Below are positions 37,794-48,835 of a stretch of 64,000 bases of DNA, in pieces. A program made the translations under genes and the position numbers. The notes under the pieces were generated by a model. The model did not search any database. It was not told where the DNA came from and saw only the letters and a list, made by a program, of their open reading frames with translations. How positions within the stretch are numbered: position 1 is the first letter of the stretch; each line of letters starts with the position of its first letter. Source of the DNA: Mantis religiosa (lineage: Eukaryota; Arthropoda; Insecta; Mantodea; Mantidae); assembly GCA_030765055.1 (NCBI GenBank), contig CM060953.1:72521977-72585976 (forward strand), read 5' to 3'.

Positions 37794-38412
37794 TCTGTAA
37801 CCTGTGGTATTTATCACGTTGGGCATAAATATAATATTGTCACCTAATTATCCGAAGGCACGGCCAGCTAGCAGCAGCAGGGTAGCAGCAGACGGGAAGC
37901 TTTCGGACACGCCTACCCATTTGTCTTGTAGCGGTAACGAGGGGGAAGGTTGGAAAAACATCGTTAGCCATCTCTTTCCCCCTCCTTGACGTCTGGAACC
38001 TGCAGGATAGTTCAACGAATCGCGAGACTTCGAGAAACAGCGATATTCCTATAAAAAGGGGCTGCAGTTGGCAAGTGAGTTCAGTTCTTGGCGAGCAGCC
38101 GTGAGGAACGCCGAATGAGTGAACGGACCGGAAGACTGTGAACGTGCATCAGAGGAGTTGTATGTAACTGTGAGCGTGCAGTGGACCTGTGACAGACGAA
38201 CTGGTGAATTGTAATTGTGTGCATTACGTAATTCTGTGTAATCGGCAAGTGTTCCGACTGAAATTCGGTGGAAATAGAGAACATTTTTGAGTTGTTCAAT
38301 TGGACTTTTAATTTCACCAACCCAAAAGGTCACAATATGAAATATTGTTTTAATAAACATTTGTGTCCACTCCCATTATTTCCTTTACTCATTTTTTGTT
38401 CAAACTATTACA
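37794..38412 (+). repeat. LTR-like block with TATA box and polyadenylation signal
   Basis: The sequence has a strong TATA box (CCTATAAAAAGGGG at about 38049-38062). An initiator-like GTGAGTTCAGTT follows about 25 bp on, and an AATAAA signal lies near 38351-38356, all within a GC-richer block. Short inverted ends TGTAA (37794) and TTACA (38408-38412) would make a 619-bp LTR. No retroelement genes flank it and I found no target duplication. The ends are uncertain; it could instead be the promoter and first exon of a short transcript. Confidence 0.45.
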
Positions 38413-39309
38413 AAAGCTAGTTTTTACCAACTACTTCAAGTTAATCGACATAAACCTTTGCAGAATTTGTTGAATTGCACTTTGCTTCTATGCAATAGGG
38501 AACGCAGCAGCCTCACGCAAAGCAAACGATTTTGTTAGCTGGTCATTATGTAATGATTTTGATAGTTCCTTTGCATAGGAAAGATACACAAAAGACACTA
38601 ATGACGTACTCTTATTTGAGAACAGTGTCAGTATTATAAAATTAAAATAAATAAGAAGGGATATATCCAAAACGGTTCACTTTATACAAAAAGAAAGACA
38701 TAAAATATATATTTTAACAGGATTTACATTTTCCTCTGCTAAGATTTTTCTTGCATCTTACGATTTACCAGTTATGCAGAAACCGTTCACAATTAAATAC
38801 TTTTGAGGGCATTTACGAAGATTTTCAAGATACACATTTTATTTGACATAAAATAAATTAAACATTTGGCGTTTTAATAATAATTTTAGAGCCATTTTAG
38901 AGAAAGTAAAACTTTTTGGAAAATTCCATGCAAAGCTTAGTCTTAGGTCTGCGATTTTCTTTAAAATCTCTGTATAGGTATCTTTAAAAGATGCCGAACT
39001 TACTATTCAATGAATACTCGTGTTTGAAAATAAATAGTCTTGCTAAGGAAGTTTAATGTCAGTTGTTATTGGTCACCTAAGTAAATTAGAAACTGATTAG
39101 GTTACTGATTAGGTTAATTTGAATTTGACACGCATTTCAGTTAGCCATTCAATGTTTTTACGCCAAAAAAGAGAAGGTGCAATTTTGTTCAATGGCTTGC
39201 TTTCTGTTTTTGGGTTCGATAACTTACAGAACACACAAAAAAGATAATAAAAAAAAATGGACGCTCCTTTAGCCATTTATGACAACGATTAAATATTGGA
39301 TACATCGAC
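38413..39309. other. AT-rich, no gene seen
   Basis: No recognised feature. Confidence 0.5.
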
Positions 39310-40015
39310 AATAAAGTTAAGGGCGTTTGAAAGAGCTGACCCCGCAGGTTTGGTTACTGCTGGTATCATTGAAAATGTCCACGATTCTCGCTGATCGTTG
39401 AAGTTCACGAAATGGCAGATGGAAAAGGTAGTGTTAACGGGAACGGCAGTTTATGTTTTGCACGATAAATTGGAGGTGAAAAAGTTGCCTGCCTGATGGG
39501 TGGCGCGTTTGTTGGATAACAGATGAGGCGGCTTTTAACTTTGGAGCTATTTCAGCTAAATCCGAAGAACCTTTTGCGTGGAGTTTTCACCTCGAGTGAA
39601 AACCTACGAAAACCAAGCAACTATCCCAACAACAGGTTGTTTTCTGTTAATCTGCTTAAAAATGGTAAAGACATCAGCCTGAAAGGTGATGGTGAGTACC
39701 TTTTCTGGGGCGGAGGGGGGCAATAAACGATTACTGGGCAATACTACAGTGAGTTAATAGTCCAATTCGAAAAGATGTTGGAGACATATACCATTTAGTA
39801 AAAGAAGTTTTGGCTTCACCACGGCAACTGAGCACATTTTCCGGTGTTGCGTTATGAATGTCTACCACAGCCCCCATATTCATCCGATTTGTGACTTTTT
39901 ATTGTTCCTTAGCATGAAGAATGGCTCATGGGAAAAACATTTATATCATATGAGACAGAGGTGTATTGTGCACAGCTTGGTACTTCCCACATTTTGGACC
40001 TTGTTGAAAAATAAG
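39310..40015 (+). pseudogene. Degenerate mariner transposase
   Basis: On the plus strand, scattered over frames, I can read LHDKLEVKKLPA-x-WVARLL near 39455-39515. This corresponds to the region ending WVPHxL in mariners. Near 39835-39900 it reads LLHHGN, a decayed HHDN, and LPQPPYSSDL, a decayed YSPDLAP block; then KTFISYETE. The order and spacing match a mariner with heavy decay. No terminal repeats were seen. Confidence 0.6.
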
Positions 40016-40125
40016 TAAATTGTACTTACTCCAGGTTTAACTAACTGATTTTTCATTTTTGAGTTATGCTGTTTACAGACTTGCATACACAACCCTTTTT
40101 ATGAGAGAGAATATGTATATGTATG

Positions 40126-40191
<66 letters not shown>

Positions 40192-40450
40192 GTTTATGTT
40201 CAGGGAAATTATAGTATATATCAGTTGATATCTCAATCTTAAATGTTTGGCTGTAATGTAATACCTGTCCTTAACACTGTATGTAAAAATAAAGTAAAAA
40301 TATTACTCAATGTACCATCTGAAATTCATACCACTTCAGAATAATATGGCAGTTTCTTTTCTTCATTTTTGCTTTGAATAGAGTTCTCTGTGAATGACAA
40401 TTTTTGGTTCAATTGTTTCTCAGAGTTATGGTTCAACATCAATGTTAATA
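40016..40450. repeat. TATG, TA and TG microsatellites in AT-rich DNA
   Basis: A compound simple repeat (ATGT)n-(AT)n-(TG)n occupies about 40108-40190. The remainder has no gene. Confidence 0.9.
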
Positions 40451-40463
40451 AGATATTTGGTTA

Positions 40464-40773
40464 AATTATTACCCGTGGCGTAGCAGCCTAGTGGATCAAG
40501 GACTGCCAACCAAACTGCCGGCCTTACGCTCACAAACGCAAGGCAGAAGTGGGCGATTATTCATCCGATACGCGGAGGAGATGTGGTCAGCGTCTCGGCA
40601 CTACTAGCCGGAAAGTTGGCTTTCGCAACCAGGGTTCGCTACCTATCGTAGCTCCGATGCTGAGTGGGCTCCGGTCCTATTCCCGGGACTTAAAATCCCA
40701 TCGATCCCGGGTCACATCCGTGGCAGAGAACAAAAGCATGACGCCTAAGCCCACTATGCTACGTTGAAAGACG
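40464..40773 (+). mobile_element. SINE-like insertion with a perfect 13-bp target duplication
   Basis: A 310-bp GC-rich block flanked by AGATATTTGGTTA at 40451-40463 and 40774-40786. It starts with ACCCGTGGCGTAGCAGCCTA, which could hold a box A (TAGCAGCCTAGTGG), and carries GGTTCGCTACC near 40635 as a possible box B. The body does not match the other SINE families here. The target duplication is strong evidence of retrotransposition. The 72-codon open frame inside is not credible as a gene. Confidence 0.7.
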
Positions 40774-40786
40774 AGATATTTGGTTA

Positions 40787-41685
40787 TTTGTTTAATTAAT
40801 GTTTATTTATTGATTCTAACCAAAGGATTCCGTAATTGAATACTAAGTTAATATATAAAAGTTGATAAGCGAACTTCGACATTCATCTACATAAGCTGTT
40901 ATAACATTGACGAAATGTGGTTTTAAAGGCCACCTTGACGTTGCAAGGTGAGCTTTGTTGTGGTGAGGTGCTCAAACGGCTTTGTTTCAAACTGAAAATG
41001 TCACGACGCTTTGAAGAGACCTGCTATTGTAGTATTAAACACTGTATTAAAATCAGCAAAAGTGGAAAGGACACTAGTGGTGTAACCTAACGAAAATCAA
41101 CGTACATGCATTTAATACCTAAGGTTAGAAAGCTTACGAGTCCACTGTTGCGAACATATGCTAATAGGATATGTGAGGGAAAAACTCAGTATCTTAAATT
41201 AGATAATTCCTTTCTTCTGTGGTACTTAAAAATTCATGTACACATATTGGAAGGCTATTTTGGAAAGAAACCAAAAGGTTCAATGATTAGAAATGATACA
41301 TTCCTTTTACAGAAATCACAGAACGTAAATACTGACGTGAATGTGCAGAACAACTTGGGCTTAAATACTATGAAACTGAACGAGGTATTACTATAGCCTA
41401 ATTTTAAATCTTAGTTCCTTACTTTGCCGCACTAACAAGATGCTTAATAGCACTGTGTATGCCACAGTGTTTAATAGCGTTTTGCAGCTTTCAGATTTGG
41501 GGTGTTCAGCTTGTCCTCGGCATGTCGAACCTCTTATGTCTCTTCCTAAGTTCCCTTCAAAGGTTAAGCATAAGCCAGACTTTACAATTTATCACTAAAA
41601 ATGGCGTTAAGTATGAATCAAGTATCATTTGTGAAGGAGTATTTCTCTTGAAGGTTATTGACAAGTACAATATCTTGTATGTTCT
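40787..41685. other. No gene seen
   Basis: Open frames of up to 96 codons (41106-41396) have no motif. Confidence 0.45.
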
Positions 41686-42770
41686 TTGGAATAAAAGTAG
41701 TACTGTACTAAGATGGCGTTGGTGGGAGAGAATGGTCAGGACCACTAAAAGCTGCCCGAGGAAAGTATTAGGCAAACCCCAAGTTACGGAGGAAGGCCTA
41801 AACACCGTGCTGATAATGACGTAGCAGCCCTGAATTCTAGACCTATAATGCAAACAGAAGAGGGCTTTGTGGAGCAAACTAAGAACAATTCCTAGTGAAT
41901 TTGAGCCTAGGACGAGCTTCTCGCTAATAAGAAAATTCAGGCGACAACACAAATTGGCAGACGATATATGCAGACGTTGGTCCATGATATAACTCACCCA
42001 ATTGAGGAGCTTTCATGGGATCCGACAACACCAGAAAAAATGTCCTCAGCTGAGAATCTGAGATATTGCTCTCATCCACGAACACATCCATCTAAGGCAT
42101 ATGTGGAAGAAAGGTCTGATAGTTGAACTCTATGTCGGAAGGGATGACCACATTGGAACAGGAAAGTATTAGGCAAACCCCAAGTTACGGAGGAAGACCT
42201 AAACACCGTGCTGATAATGACTGTAGCAGCCCTTCATCTCCACTCTAGACCTATTATGCTAACAGAAGAGGCAAGTTCTGAATAACTACACCAGCACATT
42301 TTCTTTGTGGAGCAAACTAAGAACAATTCCCAGTGAATTTGCGCCTAGGAGGAGCTTCTCACTAGCAAGAAAATTCAGGAGACAGCAGAAGTTGGCAGAC
42401 GATATAGGCAGACGTTTGTCCATGGTATACTTCACTCAATTGAGAGGTTTTCATGGGATCCGACAACCCCAGATAAAGTCTCCTCAGCTGAGAATCTGAT
42501 ATATTGCTCTCATTCACGAACAGATCCATCCAAGGCATATGTGGAAGAACGGTCTGATAGTTGAACTCAATGACGGAAGGGATGACCACATTAGAACAGC
42601 TAGATTTCACATAACAGATGGGGGCACGATCACTCGACTCATCCTCTGGAGACTGACCAGGGTGGGGAGGATGTGGAGGAATGTGTTTCTGTTGAACCTC
42701 ATTGAAGACTAGAGTAATATTTGGTTATTGTTTCTTGGAATAAGCAGTGCTGTACTAAGATGGCGTTATC
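41686..42770 (+). mobile_element. BEL/Pao integrase C-terminus, tandemly duplicated remnant
   Basis: The plus strand reads WWERMVRTTKSCPRKVLGK near 41719-41775, then LWSKLRTIPSEF and RKFRRQQKLADDI, and a tail WKNGLIVELNDGRDDHIRTA near 42540-42600. These fit the integrase end and DUF5641-type C-terminus of BEL/Pao retrotransposons. A unit starting GGAAAGTATTAGGCAAAC occurs at about 41760 and again at 42161. The ends of the units are 438 bp apart because the second has about 37 extra bases. A third start (GTACTAAGATGGCGTT) recurs at about 42753. Stops break every copy. Confidence 0.75.
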
Positions 42771-43010
42771 ACTCACGAACCTGCTCTAACAGAATTGTTC
42801 AGAAATACACCATCTCAGTTAGTGTATCCTTAAATATGAGACAACCGGTCACCAAAACATCTTATTTTGTGGAATTTGTCAACTAATATAGACTAACTTA
42901 AATTATGATGCAGTATACTTTTCATATAAAAAAGTTGCTTATTCACCATTTATTTTTACTGTATACTAAGTAAGAAAATCTCAACCACTGCATTCAAATG
43001 TTTATTCTGC

Positions 43011-43280
43011 TGGCCACGTAGCTCAGGTGGTTGAGCATCTAGCTGCCGTGCTAGGGGTCCCGGATTCGATTCCCGGCGCTGGAGATGGGTAGTTTTCTCC
43101 GAACAAGATATTTCATCTTCCCCAGAGTCTGGAAGTATTAACGAGAGAGTATGAATGCGTGATCTAATGTTTAAAACCCAACGAATACGAGTTAACACCT
43201 TCGATATGTTACAAAGGAGAACTGCCGCTGATATGGCCATTGTAGTTAAAGGCGGGGTATAAATGGAACAAATAAAAAGA
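43011..43280 (+). repeat. tRNA-derived SINE, family 3
   Basis: Begins CTGGCCACGTAGCTCAGGTGG (box A) with box B GGATTCGATTCCC. The body contains CCCAGAGTCTGGAAGTAT, AACCCAACGAATACGAGTTA and ATATGTTACAAAGGAGAAC. Family members are at 50700-50964 (minus), 51839-52085 and, diverged, 45472-45725. It sits directly against the 3' end of the Penelope-like copy C. Confidence 0.85.
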
Positions 43281-43282
43281 TG

Positions 43283-44720
43283 TTTCACTTCCTTCTCGGG
43301 CAGCCAGCCAAGTGAAAAGTTGATTATATATCAACGTTTCGGGAGTGTACATCTCTCCCATCATTAGGATATTCATCAAATCTTATAACCTCAAATGAAA
43401 TACTGGATATAACACAACTATAAACAAAGACAAACACTATCAAAATTCGCATTAGTGAACAAAAGACTGTTTTCAGTAAATTAAATGCCAGGTCAGGAGA
43501 TGGCGTGAGGATAGAAAATTGTGTCAAAGAAACGTAACTACTTAACTTGATTATCAAGCTGTATTGATCTTTGCTTCTTAATTCGACGGATTTCCATTTT
43601 AAGGCCGGTTTCCAAGAGGAGCTGAACTGAAATCCAGCATCACGACTAAGCGTGCTCCTTTCAGAGGAAATCGCCAAAGCCTCCTTAATTCTCCGCTCCC
43701 AGTAACTGTTGCATTTTGCCAAGCTGGTGGTTTCCCGAAATTTGGCTCTATGGTCGTTATCAAAACAATGCTTTGCCAGCCAAGACTTTTCAGGTTACAT
43801 TAAACGAATGCTCCGTTCATGTTCGATTATTCTAGTAGCGATGGTCCATCCGGTTTGTCCTATATACGGTGTCCCACATTCACAGGGAACGCGGTACACT
43901 TCCGGAACTTGGAAGTCCAGTTTGTCTTTCACTGACCTCAACAGATGTTTAATCTTCGATGGTGGCTTGTTGATGGTCCTGATGTTGTATTTGGCGAGAA
44001 TTCTGCTGATTCTGCCGGATAGATTGGCGGTAAACGGGTTGCAGGCTATAGCGGTAGGCTTATCTGACGCTTGCTGTATTACAGGTGTCCCTTTCCTAGC
44101 TTTGGTGATCAGGCTTCAACGTCATATTCGGAGTAGCCGTTTTGACAGAAAGTGAGTCTCGTGTGCTGTAATTCTTGTTTTAAGTGGCTGGGATCAAATA
44201 TAGACAAAGCTCGGTGGGCCAGTGTATTGAGAACACCCAGCCGTTGAGACTTATGATGGAAACTATGAGCGTTCAGATAGAGATCGGTGTGTGTAGGCTT
44301 ACGATATACAGCATGCCCCAGTGTACCGTGGCTGTTTTTTGAAACAAGTATGTCCAGGAATGGAATAGTTCCGTCCTTCTCCACTTCCATGGTAAACTGT
44401 ATTTGAGATCGAAGGCTATTGAGATGCGCAAGACAGCTAGGCAAAGTGAGTGATCCATGTGGCCAAATTACAAAAGTGTCGTCCACGTAACTATAGAAAT
44501 GAGATGGTTCAAGTGGAGCTGTGGCAAGTATTTCATGTTATAGGTGTTCCATATGGAAATTAGCTATAGCTGGTTACAAAGGGGGGCCCATTGCTATTCC
44601 GTCTACTTGTTCAAAGAAAGCACCACCAAACAAGGAGAAAGTGGACGTCAGGATATATAGGAAGAGCTCTATGATATCAGCTGTAATATGCCCCTTCATA
44701 AGTTGGATGGCTTCTTGATG
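43283..44720 (-). mobile_element. Penelope-like element copy C: RT plus GIY-YIG, broken
   Basis: Same family as the copy at 1-1275, on the minus strand. The reverse transcriptase carries GIAMGPPL near 44580-44605 (family GxAMGSPLSP) and the catalytic YVDD at 44478-44489. A good 125-residue stretch runs to 44109. The GIY-YIG core PCECGTPYIGQT is at about 43851-43889, and the tail peptide NSYWERRIKEALAISSERST follows near 43650-43712. Frameshifts separate the parts. Above about 44720 the sequence no longer resembles RT, so the 5' end is truncated or replaced. A hammerhead-like motif lies at 43328-43372. Confidence 0.9.
43328..43372 (-). ncRNA. Mutated hammerhead-like motif in a Penelope-like element
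   Basis: Same layout as 5369-5413: stem I ATATC/GATAT, stem II GGGAG/CTCCC with a 9-nt loop, and GAAA. The core reads CTAATGA instead of CTGATGA, changing a catalytic G, so I expect loss of cleavage. The stretch after GAA reads ACGTT: ACGT is self-complementary, which would suit the dimer form reported for ribozymes with tiny stem III. Confidence 0.6.
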
Positions 44721-45471
44721 ACTTTGCCTAGCTTTATTGATTGGATTCACTTCTAACGAGAAGGTACCCAGAGAGCGGAATCTTTTACGATGGTTGTATG
44801 ATGATGAGAACTCTTTTACAGCGGAGGGTGTCGAAAAAGTTTGATCTAAATACTTCACATGAGTTAGACAGGTTAAATATTTGGATAAGCTCGACTTAAA
44901 ATAGCCTCTCTAGAGCTGGATATTAAACCACGAGCCCTCCCCAAGAAGGCTGCGAATGATACCACAGAGCTACTGCCGCGCCCAAAATGTTAAATACAAG
45001 TGGTGTTATTTATTTGAAATACAATTACTGATTCTCTTTGATAATTTATAGGCGAATATTACGACTGATAGGGAGGCCTAAACTAACGGTAATTAATCCC
45101 TAATATCTCCTTTACACTCCTTTAGATTTTATAGTAGAACAATAGAAGAAACAGCTAAATGACGGGAAAAATCTCACCCCCATGATGACAAGCAGGGGAT
45201 GAAGAGCGGAGGGAGTTGAACTGTTATTCTGCTCTGTAGTGAATCTGTTTACTACCAAATGAGTGTATGACAGTGTGTTTGAGTCACCTATGGTGCCAGA
45301 TATCTGCAGTGACAGGTATTACGCCTAGGTGGGTTACGTGACAACGCTGTATTTTACATGAACCTAGCATCTATATCATATCCGGGAGGCGAGCAAATGG
45401 CAGCAAAAGTGATTACGTTACTCATTCCTCTGCCTATCCTTCTTGTGGTGGGTAGACAGTATTTAATTTGT
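44721..45471. other. Mostly unassigned; possible tRNA-like fragment
   Basis: On the minus strand, 44925-45000 reads GGGCGCGGCAGTAGCTCTGT and, further on, GTGGTTTAATATCC. These resemble decayed box A and box B of a tRNA-headed SINE. Nothing else recognised. Confidence 0.35.
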
Positions 45472-45725
45472 GACCGGCCCATAGCTCCCCAGTAGAGCAT
45501 CCGGCAGCTGCAGGGATTCCGGGGTTCTATTGCTGGCTGGGAATTTACATGTTTATTCCTTATCTTGTCCAGAGTCTGGAAGCGTAAATGAAAGTGCGAA
45601 TATGTGCGTGCGTGCGTGCGTGCGTGCGTGTGTGTTCTAATGAGCAAGAACAAAAGTTGGTGTATATGAATTAACACCAAGGAAAAGGTCTGCAATATGA
45701 CCATTAAGTTAAAGGTGGAGTATAA
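45472..45725 (+). repeat. tRNA-derived SINE, family 3, diverged copy
   Basis: Retains the family 3 body (CAGAGTCTGGAAGCG, AAAGTGCGAATATGTG, GAATTAACACC, ATGACCATTAAG) with a decayed head (CATAGCTCCCCAGTAGAGCA). A (GTGC)n microsatellite has expanded inside it at about 45605-45632. Confidence 0.75.
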
Positions 45726-46026
45726 CAGATGGGAAAAATATTTTAGAATTGCAGGGAACTATTAACTTATTATTTTCTCTAACGCATAACTAATAGAGGA
45801 ATGTATACTTTAAGGCTCCCGAATAAAAAAAAGATGCATGCGAGAGAGAGAGAGAGAAGGAGAAGGAGAGAGGGAGAAAAGGAGAGAGAGTATGTGTTTT
45901 TTAAGAAATAATTTTAAGAATTCTATTTCCAAAGGTTCAGGATATTTACATAAAAGATAAAAAATATTCCCCTGAATTTCGGGGTATTGCCTGTGAAGAC
46001 ATAATGTATATTTTGTTAGACTTTAT
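45726..46026. repeat. GA-rich simple repeat and flanks
   Basis: GA/GAGAAG-rich tract at about 45841-45893; otherwise nothing seen. Confidence 0.85.
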
Positions 46027-46312
46027 TTTTTTTCTCCCGATCTCGTCAATGCTGACGTTAGGAGGCGCTTGGGTTCCCTCAGAGCATCTGACCTGAGATG
46101 AAATCAGGTTTGAGGGGTCGGCCAAACGCCTAAGAAGAATGATTGATGGAGCAATTGATGGAATGATGGTGGGAGAAATCGGAGGACCCGGAGGAAACCC
46201 ACCCCAGCGTCATGTTGTCTAACACAAATCCCACTTTGCGGTTGCCTGGGATCGAATCCAGGCCGCCTAGGTGAGAGTCAAGTGGTCTAACCACTCAGCC
46301 ATGTGGCGGCCA
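46027..46312 (-). repeat. tRNA-derived SINE, family 2 head with a different 3' tail
   Basis: On the minus strand it begins GGCCGCCACATGGCTGAGTG, with box B GATTCGATCCC and the family 2 middle (CGCAAAGTGGGATTTGTG, GGGGTGGGTTTCCTCCGGG). Then it continues with an unrelated 3' part (GCGTTTGGCCGACCCCTC) ending in a T-rich tract on the plus strand. A perfect 14-bp target duplication TTGTTAGACTTTAT flanks it (46013-46026 and 46313-46326). This shows recent insertion and that the different tail is part of the mobile unit. Confidence 0.9.
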
Positions 46313-46326
46313 TTGTTAGACTTTAT

Positions 46327-47239
46327 GGGACTGAAAAAATGCACGCAATTTTAATGAAGTAGCTTTTCTGTGACATCGACCATTCCTTAAATATCCGTTT
46401 ATTTTGGTTTCAATTATTGCACATTTCTAAAGTTCATGTAACCGTCACTTGTTTCTCTCGATGTTATGGAAAGAATTTGAGTTTTAAAGCCATAGCAACC
46501 ACTATGAGTATTTAAATTAATTAATCAATTCTCACAGTAGTTCTTAAGAAGCAAGTAAATGCCAACATACTGTACAGAATTGAATTTAGTATCATTTTAC
46601 TAAAATCTTAATCGTCAGAGGAGCCCTTCGTTATATAGAGCACAGGTTTATGTTATCCATTCCATGAGCATTATTATTAAAAGCACCACGTGTTTACAAT
46701 GTCGACATGCTTACCAAAACATTGACCAATAATCCACATAAAAGTGGTCGTGTAATAACTTTAAATTATGTTCACAAATTACACTGCAGCTGTATGTTGT
46801 ATTATCTTGCGGTCCGTGTTATTTCGGCTGATTGCATATAGGTATTTCTGTGTTTGTATTTTGTTTTGCTTTTGTAAACGAACGTTACTGTCATAAAATC
46901 AAGCTTTTTGTGTTCTGTATAACGATATATAATATACAGTATGTTTCAGAATTCGATCGAATTATAGAACGATGTTGGGGAAGCAATCCACTATGGTCTC
47001 AGAGTGCATTATTTTGTGCAATAAGACAAAGTAAATTTATGTATTTATTTAACTAATACCATCTCAATTGTATACACATTGGTATTAGAAAAATAGGTAT
47101 AATCTTTAAAAGATATTATAAAATTATTGAAATACAAAATGTTGAAATGCTTCAGAGTACTTAAATAGCAATGTGGTGTTTTGTTTCTTGTAAATATTGT
47201 CGTCTCTAAAGCTCTTCATATAAACTCTGGCCTTCGGAT
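46327..47239. other. AT-rich, no gene seen
   Basis: No recognised feature. Confidence 0.5.
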
Positions 47240-47520
47240 GTAACGTAGTCCCACCAGACAAAAACTGACGCATTTCGGAGGAGGAGAAACTCAAAGGACA
47301 GGGTTCGTTACTTTCGATATGGTGTTAGTAAGATTGCGGTGGAATGAAAGGGTCCACAGCTTCTACCGTGGCTTCCGAACCAGATACATCTTTGGGGATA
47401 GATTAATTTGAGATGGAGGTGATGGCTTGGGTAGTGTCGACTTAATATTTGTATTCCAGAAATGGGAATGGAATCACGGACCCTTAGTACAAGAGCCATG
47501 AGCTAAACTACAGCTGCCCC
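47240..47520 (-). repeat. Possible decayed tRNA-headed SINE
   Basis: At the right end the minus strand reads GGGGCAGCTGTAGTTTAGCT and then GGGTCCGTGATTCCATTCC. These resemble box A and box B spaced as in a tRNA. No second copy is in the window and no target duplication was found; the left limit is arbitrary. Confidence 0.4.
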
Positions 47521-47888
47521 GATACCCTTCCCATTTAAAATTCTATGGTTCGTTCATATATCCCACAATGTACTTTGTGGAAATATTGTTCACTTACAAT
47601 TAATTTGGAAGGCCGCTTGCCACATTATGATTTAGGATTCTTGACGTATTTTGTTTAACACGTGACTTTATGTGGGCCATCTTGTGTGTTTAAGCGTATG
47701 TTAAGAGTTGAAAAGTTTTATTAGTGCTTTTAAATTTCGCTCTTTTTTAATTCTATAAAGGAATGCTTAAATGGTGTTGGAAAAAAATTATATTAGATAT
47801 TCGAATTCGTAAAATAAACAGATTTATTTAATTTGGGTTCATCTTGTAAGCTAGGCACTAGAACTACAACTGAAAACAGCTTCGACAT
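47521..47888. other. AT-rich, no gene seen
   Basis: No recognised feature. Confidence 0.5.
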
Positions 47889-48144
47889 TAATGCCCAATT
47901 CACCATGTTAAAATTGACGTTAACAAATGTAACGTAACAATTGTCACAGCACACATTGTCACATTTCTTGCATTGCATTTCACCAACCTGTTTTCTCAAA
48001 ATGTTAACAAACACGTGTTAAAGCCAAGAAACTTTTAAATATTGCAGCTATAGACGGCTATGGATGAATCGTATTATTTTCTGAACATACCGCGATGCGC
48101 TTTTGTTTCCATTTTCGTCTGCACACAGCTGAAAAAAATGGCGG

Positions 48145-48390
48145 TTGAACAAAATCATAAATAAAAGCCGAGAGACAAATTTATCATCGATGGAGAAAGA
48201 ATTATTAATTGAATTGGTGACGAAGTTTGAGGATATCGTGAAAAATAAGATGACGGATGTGGTGAATGTAAAAGAGAAAGATAACGCGTGGAAAAATGTT
48301 GGAAACGAATTTAATTCAAATGTATGTGTCACTACTACAAGCACCAAACAACTTCGTCAGTATTACGTAAATTTAAAACGAGGTCCGTTT
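48145..48390 (+). pseudogene. Myb/SANT-like DNA-binding protein of a Harbinger transposon, truncated
   Basis: The frame reads MEKELLIELVTKFEDIVKNK from an ATG at 48190. An alternative upstream start would add about 15 residues. It continues through a Trp-containing helix (NAWKNVGNEFN) and ends the domain with TKQLRQYYVNLKR, the pattern of Myb/SANT-like domains (Myb_DNA-bind_5 type). In PIF/Harbinger elements such a second protein helps the transposase bind the ends. The frame stays open to 48507, but after about 48383 it reads through sequence that belongs to the opposite strand, so the C-terminal part of the normal protein is lost. Confidence 0.65.
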
Positions 48391-48659
48391 CAAGACGGAA
48401 GGTGGATAGTGTATTATCCACATAATTCAGTGAATTTTAAAATCGCAGAGCTATTAATACTTGAAGCAAAGGCGAGATCGACATATTCCTTTCGATGCAT
48501 ATTCTAACTCAGTATTACGTAAATTTAAAACGAGGAGCCAAGAGGGACAAGTGACTTGTAAGTTTCAAGACGGGAGGTGGGCAATGTATTATCCACATAA
48601 TATAGTGAATTATAAAATCGCAAAGTTATTAATACTTGAAGCAAAGGCGAGATCGGCAT
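48358..48659. repeat. Internal tandem duplication in the Harbinger element
   Basis: The segment starting TATTACGTAAATTTAAAACG at about 48360 and running through CTTGAAGCAAAGGCGAGATC to 48480 is repeated from about 48513 to 48658 with small differences. Both copies join the Myb-gene end to the transposase-gene fragment, so the duplication happened after the internal deletion. Confidence 0.8.
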
Positions 48660-48835
48660 GCTCTAACCTCTCTTGTACTTCCGCAGTAACGTTCATAGCA
48701 ACTTGTTTCGACAGTCTATACCTCTGTAGAAAATTTTCTTCTGATAGCTCCTCAAAATCATTTCTCCTCATAGGTGGTACTCTTTTACGAATGCAATTTA
48801 GGCGGTCTCAGCTCTCAGTTCATACCCGCCATCTT
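48600..48835 (-). pseudogene. Harbinger transposase N-terminal fragment
   Basis: On the minus strand, near 48661-48772, I read MRRNDFEELSEENFLQRYRL and SKQVAMNVTAEVQERLEH, which resembles the start of insect Harbinger (DDE_Tnp_4-type) transposases. It then runs into stops. The DDE catalytic domain is absent. Confidence 0.6.

Noticed and set aside
38049..38360. Promoter and first exon of a host gene
   Set aside because: The TATA box and initiator are convincing, but an AATAAA lies 300 bp downstream and no coding exon follows; an LTR explains the combination better, though I cannot exclude a short transcript.
41106..41396. 96-codon plus-strand open frame
   Set aside because: No recognisable domain. 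It precedes the BEL/Pao remnant but does not read like BEL protein.
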